From: Flavobacterium lotistagni | GTDB lineage: Bacteria > Bacteroidota > Bacteroidia > Flavobacteriales > Flavobacteriaceae | NCBI RefSeq assembly: GCF_011392125.1 | Contig: NZ_JAAJBU010000009.1 | Location: forward strand, 81,103 to 145,102 | DNA length: 64,000 nucleotides | Direction of reading: 5' to 3' | Shown: positions 16,893 to 24,910 of the stretch, piece by piece | Position numbering within the stretch: the stretch's first letter is position 1 | How the letters are laid out: each line of letters opens with the position of its first letter | Notes under the pieces: model-generated | The model's database searches: none | Told to the model about the DNA's origin: nothing | What the model saw: the letters and a program-made list of their open reading frames with translations, nothing else | Position numbers and translations under genes: made by a program

Positions 16893-18395
16893 ATGGAGCA
16901 GTTTCGTTCGCCACAAAGACAATCTTCCATCGGGATTTTAGTACTGTTTTTTGACACTTTAAGACAGTACTTTCGCGCCTTGTGGCCCATTTTGGTGGTT
17001 TGGTTTTTTAAATACAATCATGGCGAATTCCTTTATGTTGTTTTAGGAATTGTATTGATTGTTGTATTGGTTGGCGTGGTGGCTTATCTGAAATACATCA
17101 ATTTTACTTTTTATCTCGATCCGGATAAAGAAGAGTTTATTATTCACGAAGGCATTTGGAACAAAACCCGAACAACCATACAACTTCACAAAATTCAGCA
17201 GGTGAACATTACCCAATCGCTTGTTCAACGGCTCATAGGCGTTTATGCGCTCAATGTAGATACTGCCGGAAGTTCAGACAAAGAAGGCCATATCAAAGCG
17301 ATATCTCATGAACTAGCACTGGAACTAAAGTCAAAGTTGTTGCACAATGAACGAAAGAAGTTGGCAATCACCCCAGATTCAAACGAGCATACAAGCAATC
17401 AAGCTGAACCGAATCACCCTTTTATCAGTATCAGTTTTTTGAGTCTGGTCAAGATGGGAATCACTTCGAATTACGTCAGAAGTTTTTCTTTGTTGCTGCT
17501 TTTTTTCTTTACAATCATTGACTACGCAGACAAATTGCTCAATGTTAATCTTTGGGAAAATGAAGGTATTGAAAATTACGTCGATACCCAACGCCTCGTC
17601 CGAAGTATTTTTGTCATTGTCTTAATTCTCTTCGGTATTGTCATCGCGTTGAATTTGTCTCGAATGATTATCAAGTATTTTGATTACAAAATCACGCGAC
17701 AGAAAGGTTCGTTGCTACTTTCTTTCGGGTTGCTCAACACAAAAAGCACCATTATCAAACCTGAGAAAGTACAGATTACTTCAGTTTCGCAGAATTACTT
17801 CCAGAAAAAAATGGACATTCTGCAACTCAAAATCAAGCAAGCCGCCCACAACGAAAAAGAAGAACGAAAGACCGGTATCGAAATTCCGGGTTGCAACCAG
17901 CAGGAAAAAGAGGCTATTTTTAACTTGCTTTTTCAAAAAATACCACAGAAAGGATTCAGGCTCAAACCCAATTATAGAAAGCTCGGATTCGCCGTTTTTC
18001 TTACGATAGTACTGCCTTTGCTTGGCTATTTCTTTTTTCGAAACAATATTCCAACCTTTAATAAACAATACGACTACATCGCCGGGATTTATGTTATTTT
18101 TGTTGGGCTGGTTCAGTATTTCAAATTCCGTAACAGTCGTTTGTTCATTCACGATGATTTTATCATTTTGCAAAGCGGCGCTTGGGACATCAGTCACGAA
18201 ATTATTGAGCCCAGTAAAATACAAGCCATTACAACTTCGCAATTGTTTTGGCACAAAAGCATTGACGTTGGTTCGCTGATTTTGCATACCGCCGGAGGAA
18301 ATATTGCTTTTCAATTGGGCAATTTCACTACGATTAAGAGTTATGTTAACCTTTGGTTGTATGAACTTGAAAGGTCCGACAGTAATTGGATGTGA
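16893..18395 (+). CDS. PH-domain membrane protein, YdbT-like
   Basis: The protein has 500 residues and three copies of the bPH2 domain, recognisable by repeated cores (TTIQLHKIQQVNITQSL near residue 88; STIIKPEKVQITSVSQNY near residue 290; EIIEPSKIQAITTSQ near residue 440). Pairs of membrane helices separate the copies. It is the partner of the preceding YdbS-like gene, with no gap between them. Base composition and codon use look like the neighbours, so there is no sign of recent transfer. Confidence 0.8.
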   Translation: MEQFRSPQRQSSIGILVLFFDTLRQYFRALWPILVVWFFKYNHGEFLYVVLGIVLIVVLVGVVAYLKYINFTFYLDPDKEEFIIHEGIWNKTRTTIQLHKIQQVNITQSLVQRLIGVYALNVDTAGSSDKEGHIKAISHELALELKSKLLHNERKKLAITPDSNEHTSNQAEPNHPFISISFLSLVKMGITSNYVRSFSLLLLFFFTIIDYADKLLNVNLWENEGIENYVDTQRLVRSIFVIVLILFGIVIALNLSRMIIKYFDYKITRQKGSLLLSFGLLNTKSTIIKPEKVQITSVSQNYFQKKMDILQLKIKQAAHNEKEERKTGIEIPGCNQQEKEAIFNLLFQKIPQKGFRLKPNYRKLGFAVFLTIVLPLLGYFFFRNNIPTFNKQYDYIAGIYVIFVGLVQYFKFRNSRLFIHDDFIILQSGAWDISHEIIEPSKIQAITTSQLFWHKSIDVGSLILHTAGGNIAFQLGNFTTIKSYVNLWLYELERSDSNWM

Positions 18396-18399
18396 TTCA

Positions 18400-18427
18400 A
18401 TTAATAATGAATAATTAATAATGAATA
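18400..18427 (+). repeat. Tandem 14-bp duplication in the menA leader
   Basis: ATTAATAATGAATA is present twice without gap, ending three bases before the menA ATG. It contains ATG triplets out of frame with menA. Confidence 0.7.
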
Positions 18428-18430
18428 ATT

Positions 18431-19405
18431 ATGAAGCATTGGATTGAGGCTGCTCGCGTGAGAACATTACCACTTTCAGTATCGGGAATAATTTTAGGTT
18501 GCTTTTATGCCATGTCACAGGCGCGTCCGAATTGGAAGATTTTCACTTTCGCTATGACCACGACATTGTTATTGCAGATTTTGTCCAACTTTGCCAATGA
18601 TTATGGCGATGGTATTAAAGGCACCGACAACGAAGATCGAGTAGGGCCAAAACGCGCCATTCAAAGCGGCAGTATTTCGGCAGAAGCGATGAAACGCGCA
18701 ATGATTATTACTAGTTTACTGACTTTACTTTCAGCAATAACCTTGATTTATTTTTCTTTCAAAGGTGCCCATTTGTGGTTTTCACTGTTTTTTCTTGTAC
18801 TCGGGATATTGGCGATTGCTTCGGCAATTCGTTACACGGTAGGAAATACGGCTTATGGTTACCGCGGTTACGGCGACTTGTTCGTTTTTATCTTTTTTGG
18901 ATGGGTGAGTACGTTGGGCGTGAGTTTTATGTATTTAAAAGAGATAGACCCATTATTGATTTTGCCCGCATCGGCGATTGGTTTGCTCAGTGTGGGCGTG
19001 CTGAATCTCAATAACATGCGCGACGAAGTTTCGGATAAAAAAGCCGGAAAGAATACTATAGTGGTAAAAATTGGCGGAGCGAAAGCCAAAACCTACCATT
19101 ACTTTTTAGTGGTTTCCGCGATGGTTTTAATGCTTGTTTTTGCGCTGTTGTTCGACTGGTACAAAGACAGCGACCCAGAAGAGTTCAACTTCAACACCTA
19201 TTTATTTCTCATCGCTTATATTCCGCTGGTCAAACATTTGAAAACTGTTTACAATAACAAAGAACCGCGCTTGCTCGATCCAGAACTTAAAAAGCTTGCC
19301 ATCAGCACTTTTTTGGTTTCCATACTGATTTCGCAATCCTTGATTTATTTCTTGAGTGATCTCGTCGTTCAGATTGTCAACGCAACTATTATCCATTTTA
19401 AATAA
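18431..19405 (+). CDS. menA: 1,4-dihydroxy-2-naphthoate polyprenyltransferase (MenA)
   Basis: The protein has 324 residues and about nine membrane helices. The prenyl-diphosphate motif NFANDYGDGIKGTDNEDRVG and the second motif NNMRDEVSDKKAGKNTI are both of the MenA type. The N-terminal WIEAARVRTLPLSVSGI is also typical. The enzyme attaches the isoprenoid tail to DHNA at the inner membrane, the last step before methylation in menaquinone synthesis. It precedes the UPF0173 hydrolase gene by five bases and is likely co-transcribed with it. Confidence 0.95.
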   Translation: MKHWIEAARVRTLPLSVSGIILGCFYAMSQARPNWKIFTFAMTTTLLLQILSNFANDYGDGIKGTDNEDRVGPKRAIQSGSISAEAMKRAMIITSLLTLLSAITLIYFSFKGAHLWFSLFFLVLGILAIASAIRYTVGNTAYGYRGYGDLFVFIFFGWVSTLGVSFMYLKEIDPLLILPASAIGLLSVGVLNLNNMRDEVSDKKAGKNTIVVKIGGAKAKTYHYFLVVSAMVLMLVFALLFDWYKDSDPEEFNFNTYLFLIAYIPLVKHLKTVYNNKEPRLLDPELKKLAISTFLVSILISQSLIYFLSDLVVQIVNATIIHFK

Positions 19406-19410
19406 GAGTT

Positions 19411-20091
19411 ATGAAAATTACCTTTTACGGCCATGCATCGCTCAAAATTGAGGTTAGTGGCAAAACCATATTGGTCGATCCGTTTATTTCTGCGAACCCC
19501 AAGGCAGCGCATATCAATATTAACGAATTGCGTTTTGATTACTTGTTTTTAACGCACGCGCACCAAGACCATACACTCGATGTAGAGCATCTGATGCAGT
19601 TCAACCCTGAAGCAGTGATTGTTTCCAACGCAGAAATCGTTACTTACTATATGCAAAAAGGTTTCAAAGCACACATGATGAACCACGGCGGCAGTTGGCA
19701 GTTCGATTTCGGAAAAGTTAAATACGTCAACGCAGTTCATTCCAGTTCGTTTGCAGACGGTTCCTACGGCGGTAATCCGGGCGGTTTCGTGATCGAAGGC
19801 GAGCACAAGAACATTTACATTGCCGGCGATACGGCGCTTACTTATGACATGAAACTGATTCCGATGCGCACCAGATTAGATTTGGCGATTTTGCCCATCG
19901 GTAGCAACTTCACGATGGATGTTGAAGATGCCATCATTGCTTCAGATTTTCTAGAGTGCGACAAAGTGCTCGGTTACCATTACGATACTTTCGGTTATAT
20001 TGAAATCAACCATGAGCAGGCCATTCGCAAGTTCTTCAACAAAGGCAAAGACTTGATGTTGCTCGATATCGGCGCAAGTATTGAGTTGTAA
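19411..20091 (+). CDS. UPF0173 metal-dependent hydrolase (MBL fold)
   Basis: The protein has 226 residues. The metallo-beta-lactamase motif is THAHQDHTLD near residue 48, with further ligand positions in VHSSSFADGSYGG, AGDTALTYDM and GYHYDTF. The size and the N-terminal KITFYGHASLKIEVSGKTIL match UPF0173, a group related to the UlaG lactonases. The substrate is unknown. A dispersed hairpin element begins five bases after the stop codon. Confidence 0.9.
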   Translation: MKITFYGHASLKIEVSGKTILVDPFISANPKAAHININELRFDYLFLTHAHQDHTLDVEHLMQFNPEAVIVSNAEIVTYYMQKGFKAHMMNHGGSWQFDFGKVKYVNAVHSSSFADGSYGGNPGGFVIEGEHKNIYIAGDTALTYDMKLIPMRTRLDLAILPIGSNFTMDVEDAIIASDFLECDKVLGYHYDTFGYIEINHEQAIRKFFNKGKDLMLLDIGASIEL

Positions 20092-20095
20092 TTTC

Positions 20096-20179
20096 AGAAG
20101 CTGATCCGGCTGTCCGCTCTATCTTTTCCTGCTTAAAGAAAGCAGCAAAAGGATGCCGCTGCTATCCGGGCTAGGGCTG
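20096..20179 (+). repeat. Dispersed hairpin element, copy A
   Basis: The element starts AGAAGCTGATCCGGCTGTCC and ends with CTATCCGGGCTAGGGCTG. The centre is CTTTT (20123-20127) pairing with AAAAG (20147-20151), and inside it CTGCTT pairing with AAGCAG around a five-base loop. It shares its arms with copies at 24346, 29381, 35889 and 61201, all in the same orientation within this window. Confidence 0.8.
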
Positions 20180-20235
20180 TTGGTTGTGTTAGCGACACCG
20201 TTTTTAATATTACTATTTACCCAACAAATCATTTT

Positions 20236-21450
20236 ATGCCTTTACTCAAAAATAGGTTGCGATATTCAATTGTCTCTTTCTTATTGGTTTTCCAATGCGT
20301 TTTCGCCCAAACCGACGGCTACTGGGACAAAGACCGCGCAACTTCACGTCAAGTAACCGTCAGCGCCGGCGAACGGATAGTAATTCCTGTAGAAACTTTG
20401 CCCGAAGGCACCACAGAAATAGTTTACAGAATCACATTGCTCGACGAGAACCAGCAACTTTCAAATAGTTTGGTTTCCATCTTAAAAGCGATTCCCGATC
20501 CAACAGGTATTAGTCAAGGTTCGGCCGGAGCGGTTTTTCTGCTTTCTAAAATCTCCGGCGACGACAAATGCAAATATGCCATCTTCAACAACAAAGAACT
20601 AGCACTCGATTATAAAAAAGAAGGTAACGTCGAAAAGGCTTGTTTGTACCAAAACAATCCAATAAATAAAGATGCCAAACGACTTTCGGTAAAAACTTCT
20701 ACTTGTCTAAAAAACAGTCAAATGTGGTTTGGTTTTGAAAGTAAAAACTGGATCATGAACCAACGCATAGTGCTTGAAGTCGTTCCTTGGATTGATGTCA
20801 AACTAAGTCGTGGTTGGAGCGTTGAGAATCGCAAAGAAATTCTTCGCATCTGCAAATCGACTGATTTGGCAAAAAAACTTCCCGAAGCCCAAAGTGATGA
20901 TTATTGCGTTTGCGTGCTCGATAAAATCCAAAACCAATACAAATTCAACGAATACCAGAGCCTGCTCGCGGCAGAAAAAACCAAGGCTTTTAAAGATGGC
21001 GGCTTGGCTTGTTATAACGAAACCCATGCGTCAGCAACGATTTACGATAACCATCGCGCTGCTGCTGTAGCGTTTTTCGCAGACGGAAAGTATGGTCAGG
21101 CTATTGGTAAATTGCTTCCGATTGTTGAAGAAAAAAAAGCCAAAGTTTCAGATTACGACCTGCTCGGTTTGAATTATCTCTACACCAAGCAATACGATAA
21201 AGCTTTGAAATACCTTGAAATCGGGCAACAGCTTGATGCTACAGAGTTGTCTTTGCAATTGCATTTGGCACACGCTCATTTACTCAAAGGGAATTTCGGT
21301 GCCGCCAAATCCATTTATAAAAAATACCAAAACCAGAATATCTCTGATTCGATGAGTTGGAAAGATCAGGTAAAAACCGATTTTACTTCGTTTGAAAAAG
21401 CCGGTTTACCAAACACAAACTTCGACCGCATTTTGAATCTTCTCAAATGA
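20236..21450 (+). CDS. TPR-containing secreted hypothetical protein
   Basis: The protein has 404 residues. The N-terminus (RLRYSIVSFLLVFQCVFAQ) is a signal peptide. The first 200 residues form a beta-rich domain with several cysteines. A helical section with CVCVLDKIQNQYKF follows, and the last 120 residues hold tetratricopeptide repeats (YDLLGLNYLYTKQYDKALKY and LQLHLAHAHLLKGNFGAAKS). The stop overlaps the menC start by four bases (ATGA), so the two are translationally coupled. A role in menaquinone synthesis is not implied by any motif. Confidence 0.75.
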   Translation: MPLLKNRLRYSIVSFLLVFQCVFAQTDGYWDKDRATSRQVTVSAGERIVIPVETLPEGTTEIVYRITLLDENQQLSNSLVSILKAIPDPTGISQGSAGAVFLLSKISGDDKCKYAIFNNKELALDYKKEGNVEKACLYQNNPINKDAKRLSVKTSTCLKNSQMWFGFESKNWIMNQRIVLEVVPWIDVKLSRGWSVENRKEILRICKSTDLAKKLPEAQSDDYCVCVLDKIQNQYKFNEYQSLLAAEKTKAFKDGGLACYNETHASATIYDNHRAAAVAFFADGKYGQAIGKLLPIVEEKKAKVSDYDLLGLNYLYTKQYDKALKYLEIGQQLDATELSLQLHLAHAHLLKGNFGAAKSIYKKYQNQNISDSMSWKDQVKTDFTSFEKAGLPNTNFDRILNLLK

Positions 21451-22481
21451 AAGCGCGCTATTTTCCCTATTATCTTCAGTTTAAGCAGCCGGCAGGAACG
21501 TCTCGCGGTGTTCTGACTCGAAAGGAAACCTGGTTTTTGGTGCTTGAAGAAAACGGCAAAAAGGGAATAGGCGAGTGTGGTTTACTCCGAGGGCTCAGTG
21601 CAGACGACCGGCCTGATTACGAAGAAAAACTCAGTTGGGTTTGTGCTAATATTCATCTTGGGAAAGATGCGCTTTGGAAAAACTTAATGGAATTTCCGTC
21701 AATCCAGTTCGGTATCGAAATGGCTTTTGCTTCCTTAGAGGCTGAAAATCCGTTTGAGTTGTTTCCGTCTGAGTTTACAAAAGGTTTGAAAAGTATTCCA
21801 ATTAACGGCTTGGTTTGGATGGGCGATGAAGCTTTTATGAAGCAACAAATCGAAGAAAAACTCGCCTCCGGATTTCATTGCATCAAACTCAAAATTGGTG
21901 CTATAGATTTCAATCGAGAACTGCAATTATTGGAGTTTATTCGCGGCAACTACAACGAACAACAAATCGAAATTCGAGTCGATGCAAACGGCGCTTTTTT
22001 ATCAAAAGAAGCTTTATTTAAAATAAACCAATTAACTGGTTTTAAAATACATAGCATCGAACAGCCTATTGCAAAAAATCAGCATGACAGGATGGCAGAA
22101 CTGTGCAAAACCACACCAATTCCTATTGCGCTCGATGAAGAGCTTATCGGGGTTTTTACGTTGGAAGACAAAGAAGCTTTATTGCAAAAAATCAAGCCGC
22201 AATACCTGATTTTCAAGCCGAGTTTTATTGGTGGTTTTCGCGGCACCCAAGAATGGATTTCACTCGCTCAAAAGTATAACATCGGTTGGTGGATTACCTC
22301 GGCACTCGAAAGTAACATCGGTCTGAATGCTATTGCACAGTTCACTTATTTGCAAAATAACAAAATACCTCAAGGTTTGGGAACTGGCGCATTGTATACC
22401 AACAATTTTGAATCGCCATTGACCGTACAAAATGGACAACTTTGGTATAGCAAAAATAAGTGGGATTTCAATTTGTGGTAA
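21447..22481 (+). CDS. menC: o-succinylbenzoate synthase (MenC-like)
   Basis: The protein has 344 residues, an enolase-superfamily fold. The active-site series is in order: IKLKIGAIDF (Lys pair), EIRVDANGAF (Asp), SIEQPI (Glu), ALDEELI (Asp-Glu) and FKPSFIGG (Lys). It dehydrates SHCHC to o-succinylbenzoate. The sequence also resembles dipeptide epimerases of the same superfamily, but the nearby menD, menB and menA genes favour MenC. A MenE ligase does not follow as it does in many relatives; nadC does. Confidence 0.9.
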   Translation: MKARYFPYYLQFKQPAGTSRGVLTRKETWFLVLEENGKKGIGECGLLRGLSADDRPDYEEKLSWVCANIHLGKDALWKNLMEFPSIQFGIEMAFASLEAENPFELFPSEFTKGLKSIPINGLVWMGDEAFMKQQIEEKLASGFHCIKLKIGAIDFNRELQLLEFIRGNYNEQQIEIRVDANGAFLSKEALFKINQLTGFKIHSIEQPIAKNQHDRMAELCKTTPIPIALDEELIGVFTLEDKEALLQKIKPQYLIFKPSFIGGFRGTQEWISLAQKYNIGWWITSALESNIGLNAIAQFTYLQNNKIPQGLGTGALYTNNFESPLTVQNGQLWYSKNKWDFNLW

Positions 22482-22534
22482 ACGTTTTCAAATCCGCAAA
22501 ATAAATTTTACATTAGCCCGTCAATTCCAATCCT

Positions 22535-23392
22535 ATGATTTCTGAAGCGCAGTTTCAAAACGAGTTAAAACGCATTATCGAGAACGGTATTCGCGAAGAC
22601 ATCGGTCCGGGCGACTATAGTTCGTTGGCCTGTATTCCCGATGCTGCCCAAGGCAAAGCTAAGTTGTTAGTGAAAGACCAAGGAATTATTGCCGGCGTTG
22701 CATTCGCTCGTATGATTTTTCAGCATGTCGACCCGAACTTGCAAGTAGAAACTTTTATCGAGGATGGCGCTGAAGTTAAATACGGCGATGTGGTTTTTCA
22801 TGTTTCTGGCAGCTCACAATCTATTTTAAAAGCTGAACGTTTGGTTTTGAATTCGATGCAGCGAATGTCGGCAATTGCCACGAAAACCAACAGTTATGTC
22901 AGGTTGCTCGACGGAACCAAAACCAAAGTGCTCGACACGCGCAAAACTACGCCGGGTTTCCGTGCTGCAGAAAAATGGGCGGTCAAAATCGGTGGCGGTG
23001 AAAACCATCGTTTTGCGCTATACGACATGATTATGCTCAAAGACAACCATAACGACTTCGCCGGCGGAATTACCAAAGCCATTGAAAAAACCAAATTGTA
23101 TTTAGCCGAAAATAAGCTCGACCTTCAAATTGTTGTGGAAGCGAGAACCCTAGATGAAATTCACGAAATTCTTAAAAACGAAGGGGTGTATCGCATCTTG
23201 ATTGACAATTTTAATTACCAAGACACTAAAGAAGCAGTGCGGCTTATCGGTAATCAATGCCTCACAGAATCATCGGGCAACATTAATGAAAAAACCATCC
23301 GAAATTATGCTGAATGTGGCGTAGATTATATTTCTTCGGGAGCGCTTACGCACTCAGTTTACAACATGGATTTAAGCCTTAAAGCGTTTTAA
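22535..23392 (+). CDS. nadC: Nicotinate-nucleotide pyrophosphorylase, carboxylating (NadC)
   Basis: The protein has 285 residues, full length. Family parts are IREDIGPGDYSS near the N-terminus, LVLNSMQRMSAIATKTNSYV, VLDTRKTTPGFRAAEKWAVKIGGGENHR and MLKDNH, which form the quinolinate and PRPP binding site. The closing YISSGALTHSV is also typical. It makes nicotinate mononucleotide from quinolinate in de novo NAD synthesis. The next gene begins one base after its stop codon, so they form an operon. Confidence 0.95.
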   Translation: MISEAQFQNELKRIIENGIREDIGPGDYSSLACIPDAAQGKAKLLVKDQGIIAGVAFARMIFQHVDPNLQVETFIEDGAEVKYGDVVFHVSGSSQSILKAERLVLNSMQRMSAIATKTNSYVRLLDGTKTKVLDTRKTTPGFRAAEKWAVKIGGGENHRFALYDMIMLKDNHNDFAGGITKAIEKTKLYLAENKLDLQIVVEARTLDEIHEILKNEGVYRILIDNFNYQDTKEAVRLIGNQCLTESSGNINEKTIRNYAECGVDYISSGALTHSVYNMDLSLKAF

Positions 23393-23393
23393 T

Positions 23394-24332
23394 ATGAGCA
23401 AGGAAATTGAAGCTTACATTGCTAAAATACCGCTGGTTCGCAGTGTGGTGATTGCCTTGAAACGAGTGAAATTGCCTTGGTTACATGGTTTTTCACTTTA
23501 CGATTTATTGGAGTTGTATATCATCGGTGTTACAGAAGGTGCTGTTTCTTATCGTGCCGGAGCGATTGCTTTCAGTTTCTTTATGGCTTTGTTTCCTTTT
23601 GCGCTATTTATACTGAACCTGATTCCGTATATTCCAATTGAAGGTTTTCAAGATGATTTTATGCAGTTTCTTTCTGAAGGTGTTCCGCCAAAAACCTTTG
23701 AAGCCATTGCGTCGATTCTCAATGATATTCTGCACAACAGTCACTCCGGGCTGCTTTCCACGGGGATTATTATGGCTATCATTCTGATGGCCAACGGCAT
23801 GAACGCCATTATGGGCGGTTTTGAGACTTCGAATCATATTATCATCAAGCGGGGTTTTTTTAGGCAATATGCGGTGGCAATTGGCATCTCATTAATTCTT
23901 TCCATTTTGCTTTTGGTAACTGTAGCTATGATTGTTGTTTTTGAGGTGTTTATCCAAAAAACCATTATTCAAGATGTGCTCAGCGATCGTATTCCACTGA
24001 TTATTCTTGGCCGCTATGCATTTGTAATTTTGATGATATTGCTTACCACGTCGATTTTGTTTAAATTCGGAATCAAATCAGACAAACACAGAAAATTCAT
24101 TTCAATTGGTTCGGTTTTCACCACAATTTTGATTATCCTTTCGTCATACGGTTTCGGCATTTGGGTCGTTCGGTTCTCAAAATACAATCAGTTGTACGGT
24201 TCAATAGGAACGTTGCTGATTATGATGTTTTACATCTGGATCAATTGCATGATTTTACTGCTCGGGTTCGAACTCGACGCACTAATCAACAAGATAAAAA
24301 GGGAAAAACAAAAGGAACAATTGGGTTCTTGA
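23394..24332 (+). CDS. YihY/BrkB-family membrane protein
   Basis: The protein has 312 residues and six membrane helices. Family hallmarks are EGAVSYRAGAIAFSFFMALFPF in the first helix region, a central ANGMNAIMGGFE and the C-terminal YNQLYGSIGTLLIMMFYIWI. The family was once annotated as RNase BN in error; its members are inner-membrane proteins of uncertain transport function. It follows nadC closely. Confidence 0.85.
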   Translation: MSKEIEAYIAKIPLVRSVVIALKRVKLPWLHGFSLYDLLELYIIGVTEGAVSYRAGAIAFSFFMALFPFALFILNLIPYIPIEGFQDDFMQFLSEGVPPKTFEAIASILNDILHNSHSGLLSTGIIMAIILMANGMNAIMGGFETSNHIIIKRGFFRQYAVAIGISLILSILLLVTVAMIVVFEVFIQKTIIQDVLSDRIPLIILGRYAFVILMILLTTSILFKFGIKSDKHRKFISIGSVFTTILIILSSYGFGIWVVRFSKYNQLYGSIGTLLIMMFYIWINCMILLLGFELDALINKIKREKQKEQLGS

Positions 24333-24345
24333 TTTTTGTTTTTTT

Positions 24346-24428
24346 AGAAGCTGTTTCCCGCTATCCGCTATATCTTTTGCTCCGCTGTGCTGCACAAAAG
24401 GATGTCGCTGCTATCGGGGCTAAGGCTA
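24346..24428 (+). repeat. Dispersed hairpin element, copy B
   Basis: The element starts AGAAGCTGTTTCCCGCTATC and ends near GGGGCTAAGGCT. The central stem is CTTTTG (24374-24379) with CAAAAG (24395-24400). It lies between the BrkB-family gene and the DUF2147 gene and ends 11 bases before the latter's ATG. It is preceded by a T run, as is copy D. Confidence 0.8.
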
Positions 24429-24439
24429 AAGGTCAAACC

Positions 24440-24874
24440 ATGAAAAATATACTGAGTTTCGTATTTGTCTTCGTCTTCAGCACTGTGCTTTCAGCGCAAA
24501 ATCCGGTTATTGTAGGTAAATGGAAAACCATCGATGACGAAACCGGAAAACCTTTGTCGGTCATAGAAATTTTCGAGAAGCACAACAAAATCTACGGCAA
24601 AGTCATAGAAATCTTCAATCCGAAAAACAAAAAAATCCCCAAATGCGAGAAATGCGAAGGCGAAGACCGCAACAAGCCCATCCTCGGATTGATTGTAATT
24701 AAAGGCTTAAGCTGGGAAAAGAACGAATATACCAACGGCAAAATTCTCGATCCGAAACACGGCAAACTATACAAGTGTTCTATTTCGTTTGAAAACAAAG
24801 ACAAACTCAAAGTTCGCGGCTACATAGGCGTCGAATTGCTCGGTCGCACACAATACTGGGAAAGATTAAAATAA
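24440..24874 (+). CDS. DUF2147 secreted protein
   Basis: The protein has 144 residues. The ATG at 24440 gives a signal peptide (MKNILSFVFVFVFSTVLSAQ); the frame stays open upstream through the hairpin element, but that part has no coding character. The domain is recognised from VGKWKTIDDETGKPLSVIEI, an IPKCEKCEGEDRNKPI pair of cysteines, and GKILDPKHGKLYKCSI. DUF2147 proteins are small periplasmic beta barrels of unknown function. Confidence 0.8.
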   Translation: MKNILSFVFVFVFSTVLSAQNPVIVGKWKTIDDETGKPLSVIEIFEKHNKIYGKVIEIFNPKNKKIPKCEKCEGEDRNKPILGLIVIKGLSWEKNEYTNGKILDPKHGKLYKCSISFENKDKLKVRGYIGVELLGRTQYWERLK

Positions 24875-24910
24875 AGCCCAAAATTTCCAATTCAAAAATC
24901 AAATCTGACA

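Noticed and set aside
24161..24439. Upstream extension of the DUF2147 reading frame
   Set aside because: The extension overlaps the end of the BrkB-family gene and runs through hairpin element B; the signal peptide begins at 24440.
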